Positions 26,022-35,133 of a DNA stretch of 64,000 bases are shown here, one piece after another. The position numbers and the translations under genes were made by a program. Every line of letters starts with the position of its first letter. The first letter of the stretch is position 1. Under the pieces are notes generated by a model. The model searched no databases and was not told the DNA's origin. It saw nothing but the letters and a program-made list of their open reading frames with translations. Location of the stretch: positions 29,208-93,207 of the forward strand of contig CANQXS010000009.1 of assembly GCA_947627875.1 (NCBI GenBank), written 5' to 3'. The stretch is from an uncultured Clostridia bacterium (GTDB taxonomy: Bacteria > Bacillota > Clostridia > Oscillospirales > Ruminococcaceae).

Positions 26022-26061
26022 CCGGCAGGAATCCCGCCGGAGAGAATTTTTATGCTTTTTC
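26022..26061. terminator. Bidirectional terminator
   Basis: CTCTCCGGC (26028-26036) pairs with GCCGGAGAG (26046-26054), with A6 before and ATTTTTA after, so it works on both strands. Confidence 0.85.
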
Positions 26062-26070
26062 GGCTTTCGG

Positions 26071-29000
26071 TTATCCTTCGATGAAGGATACCTCGCGCCT
26101 GCCCTCTACGGGCTGTTCGATTTCGACCTGCTCGCCTTCGTCTTCGGTCGGGACATCAACTGTTCCCGTATTGAAGTTATATCCGCAGACGGAGCAGACT
26201 CCGTTGACAAAGTAGTGCGGAGCGTAGTCGAGCGTGGTGCTGCAGAAGGCGCAGTTTCTCCAGTGATCGGCGTTGCTGTATCTCCAAGCGCCGGCTTCGT
26301 GGTAATGAGTCCAGGGGACTACCGACGGCGTTACGTCGAGATACATAAGCGCGTAGGTAGAGAACCTGTCGGTCTTGAAGGTAACGGTGTTCGGGTCGCT
26401 GTCGAGGTCGGAAAGAACGCTCGCCTTGCCCTCGTGGACTCTTACTACCGCAAATTCCCTGCCGGTGGCTCTGAGAGCCTCGGGAACGGTTATAACAAGG
26501 GTAATCGGGTTCTTGAGCTCGTGGATATCGGTTTCGGTGGCGCCGATCTTCTTTGAAAGCTCGATGTCGAGGTATTCGGCAACGGTGTAGTCGCCGGCGG
26601 CTTCCTCGGCAGCCTTAACGTCGCTCTCGGAGACGGTATCGTTCGCTCCGCTCACGGCGAGGACTATCTCGACCTCTTCGCCTTTCTCTACGGCAGCCTT
26701 ATCCTCTTCGGTAAGGACTTCCTCTTCGAGCGCCTTAGCGTCGGCGGCGGGGAGAGCCGTTGCGGGAGCTCCGCCTTCGGTCTCAACGTCGGTATTTACG
26801 TCGCCGGGTTCAACAAGCTTTGTGCCTTCGGCAGTCCTTGTATCCTTGGCACCGCAGCCGTTGTCGCAGACGGCGGTCTCGGTTCCGTCGGATTCTAACG
26901 TCGCGTCGTTGTTATAAACGTATTTAGTGAAGCTGTGACCGAGGGCGCTGTCTTTGACTTCTCTTTCTTCGGAGAGCGCACCGCAGACGTCGCATTTTGC
27001 CTGTTCAACAGCGTTTTCGGTGCAGGTGGCTTCCTTTATAATCTCATAATTCGTGAAGATATGAGTGTGGAGCTTTGTGCCTTCGGCGGGTCTTGTATCC
27101 TTGGTGCCGCAGCCGCGGTCGCAGACGGCGGTCTCGGTTCCGTCGGATTCTAATGTCGCGTCGTTGTTATAAACGTATTTAGTGAAGCTGTGACCGAGGG
27201 CGCTGCCTTCGACTTCTCTCGGCTCGGAAGGCTCTCCGCAGACGTCGCACCTTGCCTGCTCAACAGCGTTCTCGGTGCAGGTTGCTTCCTTTATAATCTC
27301 ATAATTCGTGAAGATATGAGTGTGGAGCTTTGTGCCTTCGGCGGGTCTTGTATCCTTGGCACCGCAGCCGCGGTCGCAGACGGCGGTCTCGGTTCCGTCG
27401 GATTCTAATGTCGCGTCGTTGTTATAAACGTATTTAGTGAAGCTGTGTCCGAGGGCGCTGCCTTCAACTTCTCTCGGCTCGGAAGGCTCGCCGCAAACGT
27501 CGCACCTTGCCTGCTCAACTGCGTTTTCGGTGCAGGTGGCTTCCTTAACTATCTCGTATTTGGTGAAGCTGTGACCGTGGAACTGAGTGCCGGGAGCGGG
27601 TCTTGTATCCTTGGTGCCGCAGCCGTTGTCGCAGACGGCGGTCTCGGTTCCGTCGGCGTCCATAGTCGCGTCGTTGTTATAGACGTAGTTTGTGAAGCTG
27701 TGACCTAAAGCGGTGCCTTCCTCGGTCCATTCTCTTAAGGTGATGTGGCAGCGTTCGCATTCAGCCTGCATAACCGCGTCGGCAGTGCAGGTCGCGGGAG
27801 TCTTGACGGTGGGGATACCCTCGCTGTGGTCAAGAGCGCTGCCTTCGACCTCTCTTTCTTCGGAGAGGGTTCCGCAGATGTCGCAAGCTGCCTGCTCAAC
27901 GGCGTTATCGAGGCAGGTGGCTTCCTTTATGATCTTATAATTCGTGAACGTGTGAGAATGGAGCTTTGAGTCGGGAACCTCGCGGGTCTCAGAGGTTCCG
28001 CAGCCGTAGTCGCAGTATGCGATCTCAGTGGCGTTCTTATCGATGGTAGCGCCTTCGTAGGGCTGCCAATCGGTGAAGAGGTGTTCGGTCTTCGGATGCT
28101 CGGGATCGTCAACGGTCTCTAACGCCCCGCAAACGCTGCACTCGTGGGTCATTGTGCCGTTCTTCTGGCAGGTGGCGTCGTAGTTATATGAGAAATCTCC
28201 GTAGGTATGACCGGTTGCTTCGATCTTTCTGTAATCCTCTAAGTCGCAGACCTCGCATACATAGATGTTTGCGCCGGGCTCGAGGCAGCTCGCGGGTATT
28301 ACTTCCGAAGGAAGAGCGCCGTATTTATGGTCGTTGGTCTTGGGGATCATCTTATCTTCTTTTGTGGCGTCGCACTTCGAGCAGTGGATAGACTCGCTGC
28401 CTTCCTTGGCGCAGGTGGCTTCCTCATCGACGGTATAGTGGTCTTCCCAATCGTGACCGTCGGCGGGGTCTTCCTTATATTCGCGGAACTTGCAGACCTC
28501 ACATTCGCGGTAATGTCTGCCGGCTGCTACGCAAGTCGATTCTGTCTCGACCTGCCAATCGCCGAATTTATGCCCGGCGGGAACGGTGCGCTCTACCTGC
28601 TTTGTAGCGCCGCAGCCTTCGGCGGTGCAGACGTAAACGTCGGTATAAGAGCCGTCTACGGTGCAGCTTTCCTGAACGTTGACGACGGTCCTTGCGGGCT
28701 CGGTGCCGAAGGAGTGCTCTACGGTCTCCTCAACTTTGCACCACATATTGGTGCATTTTCTTGTGTGGCTTCCGTTGAGATTATCTACCCAAGGAGTGAA
28801 GGAATGCTGCGCTATAGCGGGTCTGGCGACATTTCCGCAGAGGGTGCATTCAAGGGCAGTTGTGCAGTCGTCGTCGTTTTCGTAGACATGCATCTGAGTC
28901 AATACATAGCCGCAGTCCTTGCAGGTCCTTGTGTGATTCAGATTGTTCTCCCTTTCGTAATTGCCGTAGTTGTGGGTGCCTCTCGGAAGGGAAGCGCCGC

Positions 29001-30507
29001 ACTCGGTGCATTTGGTGGGAGTGTCGCAGGCGACGTTATCGGGGCGGACGTGAGGAGATTTTTCATCTATCCGGCTGCAGCCCGGGTTGGAGCAGACTCT
29101 CCAGTGGTTGTCGTTGTCGCTCTGATATGTCTCGAAGTGGTGCTCCAAAGCCTCGACCATAATTTCCCCGCACCTTATGCACTTTACGGGCGTGGTGCAG
29201 TCGTTATCTACGGTCGCGGGGTCCTGCTCATGACCGAGCGGGTCGAGCGGTATCTCTTTGCTGCCCGGCTTTACGGCTTTGCAGTTGACGCAGACTTCTT
29301 CCTGCTTGCCCGCTTTGTCACAGGTGGGCTCAACGGTAGTCTGAATCTGATAGTCATGCGCAAGCGCGGGGAATGTATGCCCCGTTTCGGTGGCGCCGCA
29401 CCTTGTGCACTTAACGTTGCCTTCGCCCTCGTGATCGCAGGAGGGAGCAACGGTGTAGTCGCCGTCGAGCACCCAGTTGTGTCCGAGCGGGTAGATGACG
29501 TTATAGGTGTCGGTAGCGGTGCAGCCTTCGTTGCGGCAGTGGCGCTCATAATAGCCCCAGCCAACGCAGGTGGGCTCGGTATAAGTCGTGTATTCGCCTA
29601 ATTCCAAACCCGGGAAATCGTGCTTGACCGTTGTCTCCTCTGTATCTACGGTTGAGGGGTCGATTACGCCGCAGTTTTTGCACATTTGGTATTCTATGTA
29701 ATCATGATAGCAGGTCGCTTCTTCGGTGTGCAGCTCAAATTCGTGACCCTCTTTGTTGACAGACGGGCTTCCTTCCTTGAGCTGTATATAGCCGCACCTC
29801 GAGCACTTCTCATAAATGACAGTGCCGTCTTCGTTGCAGGTGGATTCTATCTCAAATTCCTCGGTAAAGCTGTGTCCTAAAGGCTCGCCCTTGGTGTCTT
29901 GCTTCTCATAGCTGTAATACATACTGTCGCAGACCTTGCAGAAGTAATGCATTTCCTGTACCGACGGTTTGGTGCAGGTCGCGGGAATGTCAACGCTGTC
30001 GCGCCTGCCGAGCATATGACCGATATAGAAATTCTTCTGAATCGACAGTCCGCTGCCGTATGTGATTTTGATGAACACATGCTCCGCTGTGTCGGCAGGG
30101 AGCGTAGCGGTAACGGTCGTATTATTGAGCTCGGAGAGCGATGCAGGCTGAATAGCTTCGGCAGGTACGCATTTATAGCTCTTGTCGTATTCGCCGACAT
30201 TGAACTCAACGTTGCTGATATTGCCGTTAGTGGAGGTGATGACTATTTCGTCGGGGACCTCGCAGAGGAATGAGGCGCCGGAGAAATGACCGGTGCTCAG
30301 CTTAAGTACGACTTTAATGCCGCCTTCGTTTATAAATGTCTGTTCGGTCACGGGCGCTGCCGCAGCGGGGGCGGGGGCGTCGTAACTCTGAGTTGGGGCT
30401 TCTTCGGGGAGATATGCGCCGTCGGCAGCCAAAGCGGGAAGCAGCCCGGTGATAAGCAGCGACAGACACATCATCAGCGATAAAGCCGAGTGAAGCGTTT
30501 TCTTCAT
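26071..30507 (-). CDS. Giant secreted paired-cysteine repeat protein
   Basis: A 1478-residue exported protein; the start at 30507 follows GGAGGAAAACAA and opens a signal peptide ending in LPALAA. After a beta-rich domain (to about 150), most of the chain is a ladder of 35-45 residue units of the form GH-x-F/Y...ATC-x3-G-x5-C-x2-C. About 29 CxxC or CxxxC pairs can be counted, which looks like many small metal- or disulfide-stabilised knuckles. Toward the C-terminus three units of 85 residues are almost identical (255-bp DNA repeat). The tail has a domain seen in other clostridial surface proteins (RVHEGKASVLSDLDSDP, FSTYALMYLD) and a final pair of CxxC. No LPXTG or transmembrane anchor. Function unknown; adhesion or structural surface role is a guess. 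Confidence 0.82.
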   Translation of the reverse strand: MKKTLHSALSLMMCLSLLITGLLPALAADGAYLPEEAPTQSYDAPAPAAAAPVTEQTFINEGGIKVVLKLSTGHFSGASFLCEVPDEIVITSTNGNISNVEFNVGEYDKSYKCVPAEAIQPASLSELNNTTVTATLPADTAEHVFIKITYGSGLSIQKNFYIGHMLGRRDSVDIPATCTKPSVQEMHYFCKVCDSMYYSYEKQDTKGEPLGHSFTEEFEIESTCNEDGTVIYEKCSRCGYIQLKEGSPSVNKEGHEFELHTEEATCYHDYIEYQMCKNCGVIDPSTVDTEETTVKHDFPGLELGEYTTYTEPTCVGWGYYERHCRNEGCTATDTYNVIYPLGHNWVLDGDYTVAPSCDHEGEGNVKCTRCGATETGHTFPALAHDYQIQTTVEPTCDKAGKQEEVCVNCKAVKPGSKEIPLDPLGHEQDPATVDNDCTTPVKCIRCGEIMVEALEHHFETYQSDNDNHWRVCSNPGCSRIDEKSPHVRPDNVACDTPTKCTECGASLPRGTHNYGNYERENNLNHTRTCKDCGYVLTQMHVYENDDDCTTALECTLCGNVARPAIAQHSFTPWVDNLNGSHTRKCTNMWCKVEETVEHSFGTEPARTVVNVQESCTVDGSYTDVYVCTAEGCGATKQVERTVPAGHKFGDWQVETESTCVAAGRHYRECEVCKFREYKEDPADGHDWEDHYTVDEEATCAKEGSESIHCSKCDATKEDKMIPKTNDHKYGALPSEVIPASCLEPGANIYVCEVCDLEDYRKIEATGHTYGDFSYNYDATCQKNGTMTHECSVCGALETVDDPEHPKTEHLFTDWQPYEGATIDKNATEIAYCDYGCGTSETREVPDSKLHSHTFTNYKIIKEATCLDNAVEQAACDICGTLSEEREVEGSALDHSEGIPTVKTPATCTADAVMQAECERCHITLREWTEEGTALGHSFTNYVYNNDATMDADGTETAVCDNGCGTKDTRPAPGTQFHGHSFTKYEIVKEATCTENAVEQARCDVCGEPSEPREVEGSALGHSFTKYVYNNDATLESDGTETAVCDRGCGAKDTRPAEGTKLHTHIFTNYEIIKEATCTENAVEQARCDVCGEPSEPREVEGSALGHSFTKYVYNNDATLESDGTETAVCDRGCGTKDTRPAEGTKLHTHIFTNYEIIKEATCTENAVEQAKCDVCGALSEEREVKDSALGHSFTKYVYNNDATLESDGTETAVCDNGCGAKDTRTAEGTKLVEPGDVNTDVETEGGAPATALPAADAKALEEEVLTEEDKAAVEKGEEVEIVLAVSGANDTVSESDVKAAEEAAGDYTVAEYLDIELSKKIGATETDIHELKNPITLVITVPEALRATGREFAVVRVHEGKASVLSDLDSDPNTVTFKTDRFSTYALMYLDVTPSVVPWTHYHEAGAWRYSNADHWRNCAFCSTTLDYAPHYFVNGVCSVCGYNFNTGTVDVPTEDEGEQVEIEQPVEGRREVSFIEG
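26816..27580 (-). repeat. 255-bp tandem repeat, three near-identical units inside the cysteine-repeat gene
   Basis: Units begin at 26816, 27071 and 27326, exactly 255 bp (85 codons) apart, and a diverged fourth starts at 27581. Each encodes two paired-cysteine knuckles (CDVCGEPSEPREVEGSALGH and TAVCDRGCG-type). Near identity at DNA level implies recent duplication and likely copy-number variation. Confidence 0.9.
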
Positions 30508-30617
30508 TTGTTTTCCTCCTGTTCTTACCGTACAAAAAATCTCGTGCAAAATAATATTGCGCGGGACTTGATGAGCGGGTATAGACGATACGGATTTCTT
30601 CTTGTTATCGCACTTCC

Positions 30618-30645
30618 ATTATACCCTCTCCGCCGGAAAAGTCAA
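30618..30645 (-). promoter_or_regulatory. Promoter of the cysteine-repeat gene
   Basis: Minus strand TTGACT (30640-30645), 16 bp, TATAAT (30618-30623). The leader is about 100 nt. Confidence 0.75.
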
Positions 30646-30703
30646 GAGAAAAAAAGCGTTTTCGCCGTTATGCGGAGAAAACAAAATTTACTCTTCCCGA
30701 TTA

Positions 30704-30732
30704 TTGACATAACGCATAAAAAGTTTTAGAAT
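30704..30732 (+). promoter_or_regulatory. Promoter of the flavodoxin gene
   Basis: TTGACA (30704-30709), 17 bp, TAGAAT (30727-30732). Confidence 0.8.
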
Positions 30733-30788
30733 ATATATGAAGCGCTACGCCCGAAAAGGGCTGCTTAAAGATTTAAGGAGGATACCGA

Positions 30789-31292
30789 ATGAAAACTCTT
30801 GTTGTGTACTATTCCTATTCCGAAAACGGCGACACCGCACAAATCGCCCGCAGGCTTTCCGAAGCAGTCGGAGCCGACACCGAGCGCCTCGAGCTCGTTA
30901 CCCCTTATCCCGACGACTACGATAAGGTCCTGGAGCTCAGCAAAGCCGAGGTGGAGTCGGGCGCGACCCCGGCGATAAAGGCATTGAAGCATAACCCCGC
31001 CGATTACGATATGATAGCCGTCGGGACCCCGACTTGGTGGTATTCTATGGCTCCCGCCGTTCTTACCTTCTTAAAGAGCACCGACCTCAGCGGCAAGACG
31101 GTCCTTCCCTTTACCACCCACGGCGGGCAGACTGGTCATACCGTCGACGACATAAGAAAGAACGCGACCGGCGCAAAGATCCTTTCGGGGCATAAATTCC
31201 GCCTCGACGCCTACGGCGCAGAATCCCACGCCACCCCCGACGAAGACATCGAAAAATGGCTCGACGCCGTAAAAGCCTTTGTCGGAAAGTGA
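30789..31292 (+). CDS. Flavodoxin
   Basis: A 167-residue cytoplasmic FMN-binding protein; ATG 30789 follows AAGGAGG. The phosphate loop YSYSENGDTAQIAR is at residues 9-22, GTPTWWYSMAP provides the first isoalloxazine-stacking aromatic pair and FTTHGGQTGHT the second loop. It is the flavodoxin-4 type common in anaerobes, carrying electrons or acting as a small NAD(P)H-independent redox protein. The AraC gene begins 52 bp downstream on the same strand. Confidence 0.9.
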   Translation: MKTLVVYYSYSENGDTAQIARRLSEAVGADTERLELVTPYPDDYDKVLELSKAEVESGATPAIKALKHNPADYDMIAVGTPTWWYSMAPAVLTFLKSTDLSGKTVLPFTTHGGQTGHTVDDIRKNATGAKILSGHKFRLDAYGAESHATPDEDIEKWLDAVKAFVGK

Positions 31293-31344
31293 CCCGCCCC
31301 TCAGCCCCGCAGTTTTCCGACGCCCGAAAGGAGACTTTCCGCCG

Positions 31345-32160
31345 ATGATAAAAATAGGTTCCATAGGCTATAATCATTCCCATGGGGACAATTTTGTCCT
31401 CGACTGCCCGAACGGTCCGGGGGCCTGGCTCTTCCTGCTTATGAAGACCCCCGCTTTTATGACGATAGGCGAAGCTACATACAGCGCGAAGCCGGGGACG
31501 GTGTTTGTCCTCGAGCCCGATGTTCCCTGCCGCTACGGCTCTTCGGGCTGCAACTACAACGACGACTGGTTTTATTTCGATATGACCGACTCCGCCGCAG
31601 ACAGAAGCTCCCTCGAAAAAATGGGAATAGAGATAAATTCGCCGATCCTTTTGGGCGGCACCGACGAGCTCTCGATGATAATCTACGAGATAACCGTGGA
31701 ATTCTACAGCTCCGACCTCTACCATGAGGACGTCGTTAGGCTTTACACCGATATTTTCTTCAAAAGGCTCTCGCGGCTGATTTTGAGCAAGTCCTCCCAC
31801 GAGGCGAGCCCGACCTCGGGCAGGCGGACGAGCCTTGCAAACCTCCGCTCCCGCATTTACATCGAGCCGGGAAGCCTCCCCTCCGTCGCGGTTTTAGCCG
31901 AAGAATACGGAGTCAGCATCTCGGGGCTCGAACATCTCTACAAAAAAGCCTTCGGGACAAGCGTTATCAACGACATAATCAACTCCCGTATCATCTACGC
32001 GAAAAGGCTTCTGCTCTCCTCGAATATGCTTATTTCCGACGTCGCCGAGAAGTGCGGCTACAGCTGCTGCTACAGCTTTATGAGGCAGTTCAAGCTCAAA
32101 ACCGGACTCACTCCGACCGAATTCCGCAAGATAGCCGTTAAAGGGGTGGACAATATCTGA
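31345..32160 (+). CDS. AraC family transcriptional regulator
   Basis: A 271-residue regulator; ATG 31345 follows AAAGGAGAC, and the track start at 31279 lies within the end of the flavodoxin gene. Residues 15-110 are a cupin-like sensor (ATYSAKPGTVFVLEPDVPCRY), and residues about 165-270 hold the two helix-turn-helix motifs (SVAVLAEEYGVSISGLEHLYKKAFG, then ISDVAEKCGYSCCYSFMRQF). Next gene downstream is a sugar-binding lipoprotein, then fucO, so a sugar-catabolic role is likely, though the signal is unknown. Confidence 0.88.
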   Translation: MIKIGSIGYNHSHGDNFVLDCPNGPGAWLFLLMKTPAFMTIGEATYSAKPGTVFVLEPDVPCRYGSSGCNYNDDWFYFDMTDSAADRSSLEKMGIEINSPILLGGTDELSMIIYEITVEFYSSDLYHEDVVRLYTDIFFKRLSRLILSKSSHEASPTSGRRTSLANLRSRIYIEPGSLPSVAVLAEEYGVSISGLEHLYKKAFGTSVINDIINSRIIYAKRLLLSSNMLISDVAEKCGYSCCYSFMRQFKLKTGLTPTEFRKIAVKGVDNI

Positions 32161-32203
32161 ATAAATTTGCAGAAAATGTTACCCGATATAAGGAAATCAA
32201 TTA

Positions 32204-32232
32204 TTGACTTAACCGCAAGTTAGATTTATCAT
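32204..32232 (+). promoter_or_regulatory. Promoter of the orphan solute-binding protein gene
   Basis: TTGACT (32204-32209), 17 bp, TATCAT (32227-32232). The upstream ACTTTTGGTTGAAACG stretch lies in the leader. Confidence 0.65.
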
Positions 32233-32306
32233 AATATTATCAACTTTTGGTTGAAACGCTTAGGCTTTAGGTCGAAAGCGGTTCGCCGGATTGGAGGTAA
32301 TATGAT

Positions 32307-33755
32307 ATGAAAAGATCACTTGCGGTATTTTTATCGGCAATACTCCTTGTCGCGCTCGTAGGCTGCGGCAGCAACGCAAGAAAGCCGATAGAGCTCACTC
32401 TCTCGACCGAGGATTCCGAAACTATTCTTCGCGCTGCGGGAATCGTTCTGCCCGAGGCTTCCGAGGTCGCCGCGGCTGGAACCACTATTCAGTGGATAAA
32501 CTTCCATGACCCCTTCCACAACTATAAGGAGACCGAAAAGGTCAACACCGGCTACTGGACCTTCAAGACCAAATACGGCTGCGAGATTCAGTGGATAGAG
32601 ACCACTTGGGAGACCAACGCCGATACCCTTGCCCAGCTCATTATTTCGGGCGACCCGCCGGATTTCACTCAGGCAGGCGAGGGGATATTCCCGAGCGGCG
32701 CGATAAAAGGTCAGTATCAGCCTGTCGACCCCTATATCAACTACGACGACCCGCTCTATAAGGATATGAAGACCTTTGCCTACGACTACTACAGCCTCGA
32801 CGGGCATCCCTACTTTATAATCAACGATATGTCCTTCAACAAGGTCGTTATCTACAACCGCAGAGTCATCGAGGAATACGGCTACGACGACCCCGCCGAC
32901 CTCTATGCCAACGACGAGTGGACCTGGGACAACTTCTATGAAATGTGCGTCGATTTCTCCGACGCCGATTCCGACCGCTATGCACTCGACGGCTGGTTCT
33001 TCCCCGCCGGAATAATGCATTCCTCCGGCACCACCATCGTTACCTATGACCCCGAGGAAAACAAATTCGTTTCTAACGTAGACGACCCGAGACTCGAGCG
33101 CGCCGAGACCCTTCTCTACGATCTCAACAAGAACGAATGCACCTACCCGATATCCGAAAACGGCTGGACTGTCCGCGACGGCGTTGAGGGAAAGGGTCTT
33201 AAAGACGGCAATATGCTCTTCTACATCGCCGGCACCTACGCTTTTACAGGTCCCGTCGAAGACGTTTCGGCGTTGATCGGCGATATGGAGAAGCAGGAGG
33301 TTATGCTCGTTCCGCTCCCGCGCGACGATAACGGCGACGGCAGATATTACATCGAGAGCGAGCCCGTCGGCTACTGCATAATCAAAGACGCGAGAAACCC
33401 CGAGGGCGTGGCTCTGTTCAGCTCCTGCGAGCGCTTCAAGGTAATTGACCCGCTCGTTGAAAGCATCGAGGTAAAGCAGCTCAGAGAGATCTACCTCTGG
33501 ACCGACGAAATGCTCGATATGTACGACGAGTGCTACAGGCTCGCGAGCGAGCTTGCAAGGTCGGGCGAGGCAATAGTTCTCTACGGCGACGGTCTCGGAA
33601 CGGCAAACAGCCCTGCGAGCCAGTTCGAGACTCAGGGCTTCGTAGCGGGAGGCGCGCAGTCGTGGGCTCAGCTCAAGGAGCAGAACGCCGACCGGCTCGA
33701 TGCGCTGCTCGCCGAGCTCAACGAAACCGTTGCAAACTTTGAATATACTCCCTGA
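32307..33755 (+). CDS. Orphan sugar-binding lipoprotein (ABC, family 1)
   Basis: A 482-residue lipoprotein with lipobox LVALVGC; ATG 32307 follows TTGGAGGTAATATGAT (the ATG at 32302 hits a stop after two codons). The body has the family 1 solute-binding layout: DPPDFTQAGEG, NKVVIYNRRVIEEYG and NDEWTWDNFYEMC are typical of sugar-binding proteins of the YesO/LplA-like group. No permease genes adjoin it, so it must either dock on a transporter elsewhere or work as a sensor component. It sits between an AraC regulator and fucO. Confidence 0.85.
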   Translation: MKRSLAVFLSAILLVALVGCGSNARKPIELTLSTEDSETILRAAGIVLPEASEVAAAGTTIQWINFHDPFHNYKETEKVNTGYWTFKTKYGCEIQWIETTWETNADTLAQLIISGDPPDFTQAGEGIFPSGAIKGQYQPVDPYINYDDPLYKDMKTFAYDYYSLDGHPYFIINDMSFNKVVIYNRRVIEEYGYDDPADLYANDEWTWDNFYEMCVDFSDADSDRYALDGWFFPAGIMHSSGTTIVTYDPEENKFVSNVDDPRLERAETLLYDLNKNECTYPISENGWTVRDGVEGKGLKDGNMLFYIAGTYAFTGPVEDVSALIGDMEKQEVMLVPLPRDDNGDGRYYIESEPVGYCIIKDARNPEGVALFSSCERFKVIDPLVESIEVKQLREIYLWTDEMLDMYDECYRLASELARSGEAIVLYGDGLGTANSPASQFETQGFVAGGAQSWAQLKEQNADRLDALLAELNETVANFEYTP

Positions 33756-33782
33756 TTCTTTTCAGTGACTTCTTTACCAAAC

Positions 33783-33820
33783 GGCAGAGAGCTCCGTCTT
33801 CGGGCGGGGCTCTCTGCCTG
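33783..33820 (+). terminator. Terminator of the orphan solute-binding protein gene
   Basis: GGCAGAGAGCTCC pairs with GGGCTCTCTGCC over 12-13 bp; only a weak T-run follows. Confidence 0.75.
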
Positions 33821-33849
33821 CATTTTGCAAAAATATTTTCAAAAAGCAC

Positions 33850-33877
33850 TTGAATTTTTGGGAAAAAGTGATAAAAT
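33850..33877 (+). promoter_or_regulatory. Promoter of fucO
   Basis: TTGAAT (33850-33855), 16 bp, TAAAAT (33872-33877). Confidence 0.7.
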
Positions 33878-33926
33878 AAAGCTGTAAGCGCTATTGCTTA
33901 AAATCTATTGCAGAGGAGTTAATACT

Positions 33927-35075
33927 ATGGCAAACCGCATCGTTTTAAACACCGTTTCGTATCACGGTAAGGGCGCCGTTGAAAACGTCCTGCCCGAGCT
34001 TAAGGCGAGGGGCTTCAAAAAGGCGTTCGTCTGCACCGACCCCGACCTCATCAAATTCGGCGTTACCGCCAAAGTGACCGATCTTCTCGATAAGGGCGGC
34101 TTCCCCTATGAAGTCTACAGCGACATAAAGGCTAACCCCACCATTGAGAACGTAAAGCACGGAGTTGAAGCTTTCAAGGGCAGCGGAGCCGACTGCATCG
34201 TCGCTATAGGCGGCGGCTCGGCTATGGACACCGCCAAGGCGATAGGGATCATCGCCGAGAACCCCGAGTTTGCCGACGTTCGCTCGCTCGAGGGCGTGGC
34301 TCCCACCAAAAAGCACGCAACCTTTACGATTGCCGTCCCGACTACCGCGGGAACCGCCGCGGAGGTCACTATTAACTACGTTATAACCGACGTAGAAAAG
34401 AAGCGCAAATTCGTCTGCGTTGACGTAAACGACATTCCCGAGATAGCCGTAGTCGATCCCGATATGATGTCCACAATGCCGAAAAGCCTCACCGCCGCAA
34501 CCGGTATGGACGCCCTCACCCACGCCATAGAGGGATATATCACCGCCGGACACTGCGCAATATCGGATATGTTCCACCTCGAGGCAATCCGCCTTATTTC
34601 TGCAAACCTCAGAGGGGCCGTCGCCAACACTCCCGAGGGCAGGGAGGGAATGGCTCTCGGGCAGTATATAGCCGGAATGGGCTTCTCTAACGTAGGTCTC
34701 GGAATAGTTCATTCTATGGCGCACGGCTTAAGCGCTCTCTACGACACTCCTCACGGCGTCGCCTGCGCGATAATTCTTCCCACCGGGCTTGAATACAACG
34801 CGCCCGTCGCGGGAGCCCGCTACCGCGCCATCGGTCAGGCTATGGGAGTCAGCGGGCTCGACAGAATGAGCGATTCCGAAGCCGCGGCAGCCACGATAGC
34901 CGCAGTAAAGAAGCTCTCCGCCGACGTGGGTATCCCCGCCGACCTCAAGGGTATCCTGAAGGAGGAGGACGTCGACTTCCTCGCAGAATCGGCTTATGCC
35001 GACGCCTGCCGCCCCGGCAACCCGAGGGAGACGAGCGTTGAAGAAATTAAGGCTCTTTACCGCAGCCTTATGTGA
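33927..35075 (+). CDS. fucO: Lactaldehyde reductase (iron-containing alcohol dehydrogenase)
   Basis: A 382-residue group III alcohol dehydrogenase, the same length as E. coli FucO, and close to it in several blocks (AKAIGII, NPEFADVRSLEG, TTAGTAAEVTINYVITD, ALTHAIEGYIT). The NAD loop is AIGGGSAMDTAK; iron ligands lie in DALTHAIEGY, VHSMAHGL and TPHGVA. ATG 33927 follows GAGGAGTT. It reduces L-lactaldehyde to 1,2-propanediol at the end of fucose or rhamnose breakdown. No fucose isomerase, kinase or aldolase is in the window, so it may also be used as a general aldehyde reductase. Confidence 0.92.
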   Translation: MANRIVLNTVSYHGKGAVENVLPELKARGFKKAFVCTDPDLIKFGVTAKVTDLLDKGGFPYEVYSDIKANPTIENVKHGVEAFKGSGADCIVAIGGGSAMDTAKAIGIIAENPEFADVRSLEGVAPTKKHATFTIAVPTTAGTAAEVTINYVITDVEKKRKFVCVDVNDIPEIAVVDPDMMSTMPKSLTAATGMDALTHAIEGYITAGHCAISDMFHLEAIRLISANLRGAVANTPEGREGMALGQYIAGMGFSNVGLGIVHSMAHGLSALYDTPHGVACAIILPTGLEYNAPVAGARYRAIGQAMGVSGLDRMSDSEAAAATIAAVKKLSADVGIPADLKGILKEEDVDFLAESAYADACRPGNPRETSVEEIKALYRSLM

Positions 35076-35087
35076 CCTTAAAATAAA

Positions 35088-35127
35088 AATCCCTCCGCAG
35101 ATTTTAGTCTGCGGAGGGTAATTTTTT
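35088..35127. terminator. Bidirectional terminator
   Basis: CCCTCCGCAGA pairs with TCTGCGGAGGG (11 bp, TTTTAG loop), AATTTTTT after and AAAAAT before. Confidence 0.88.
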
Positions 35128-35133
35128 GCGCGC

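Noticed and set aside
28327-29601. 424-residue plus-strand ORF opposite the cysteine-repeat gene
   Set aside because: Hydrophobic-looking shadow of the repeats; the minus strand has the signal peptide and ribosome site.
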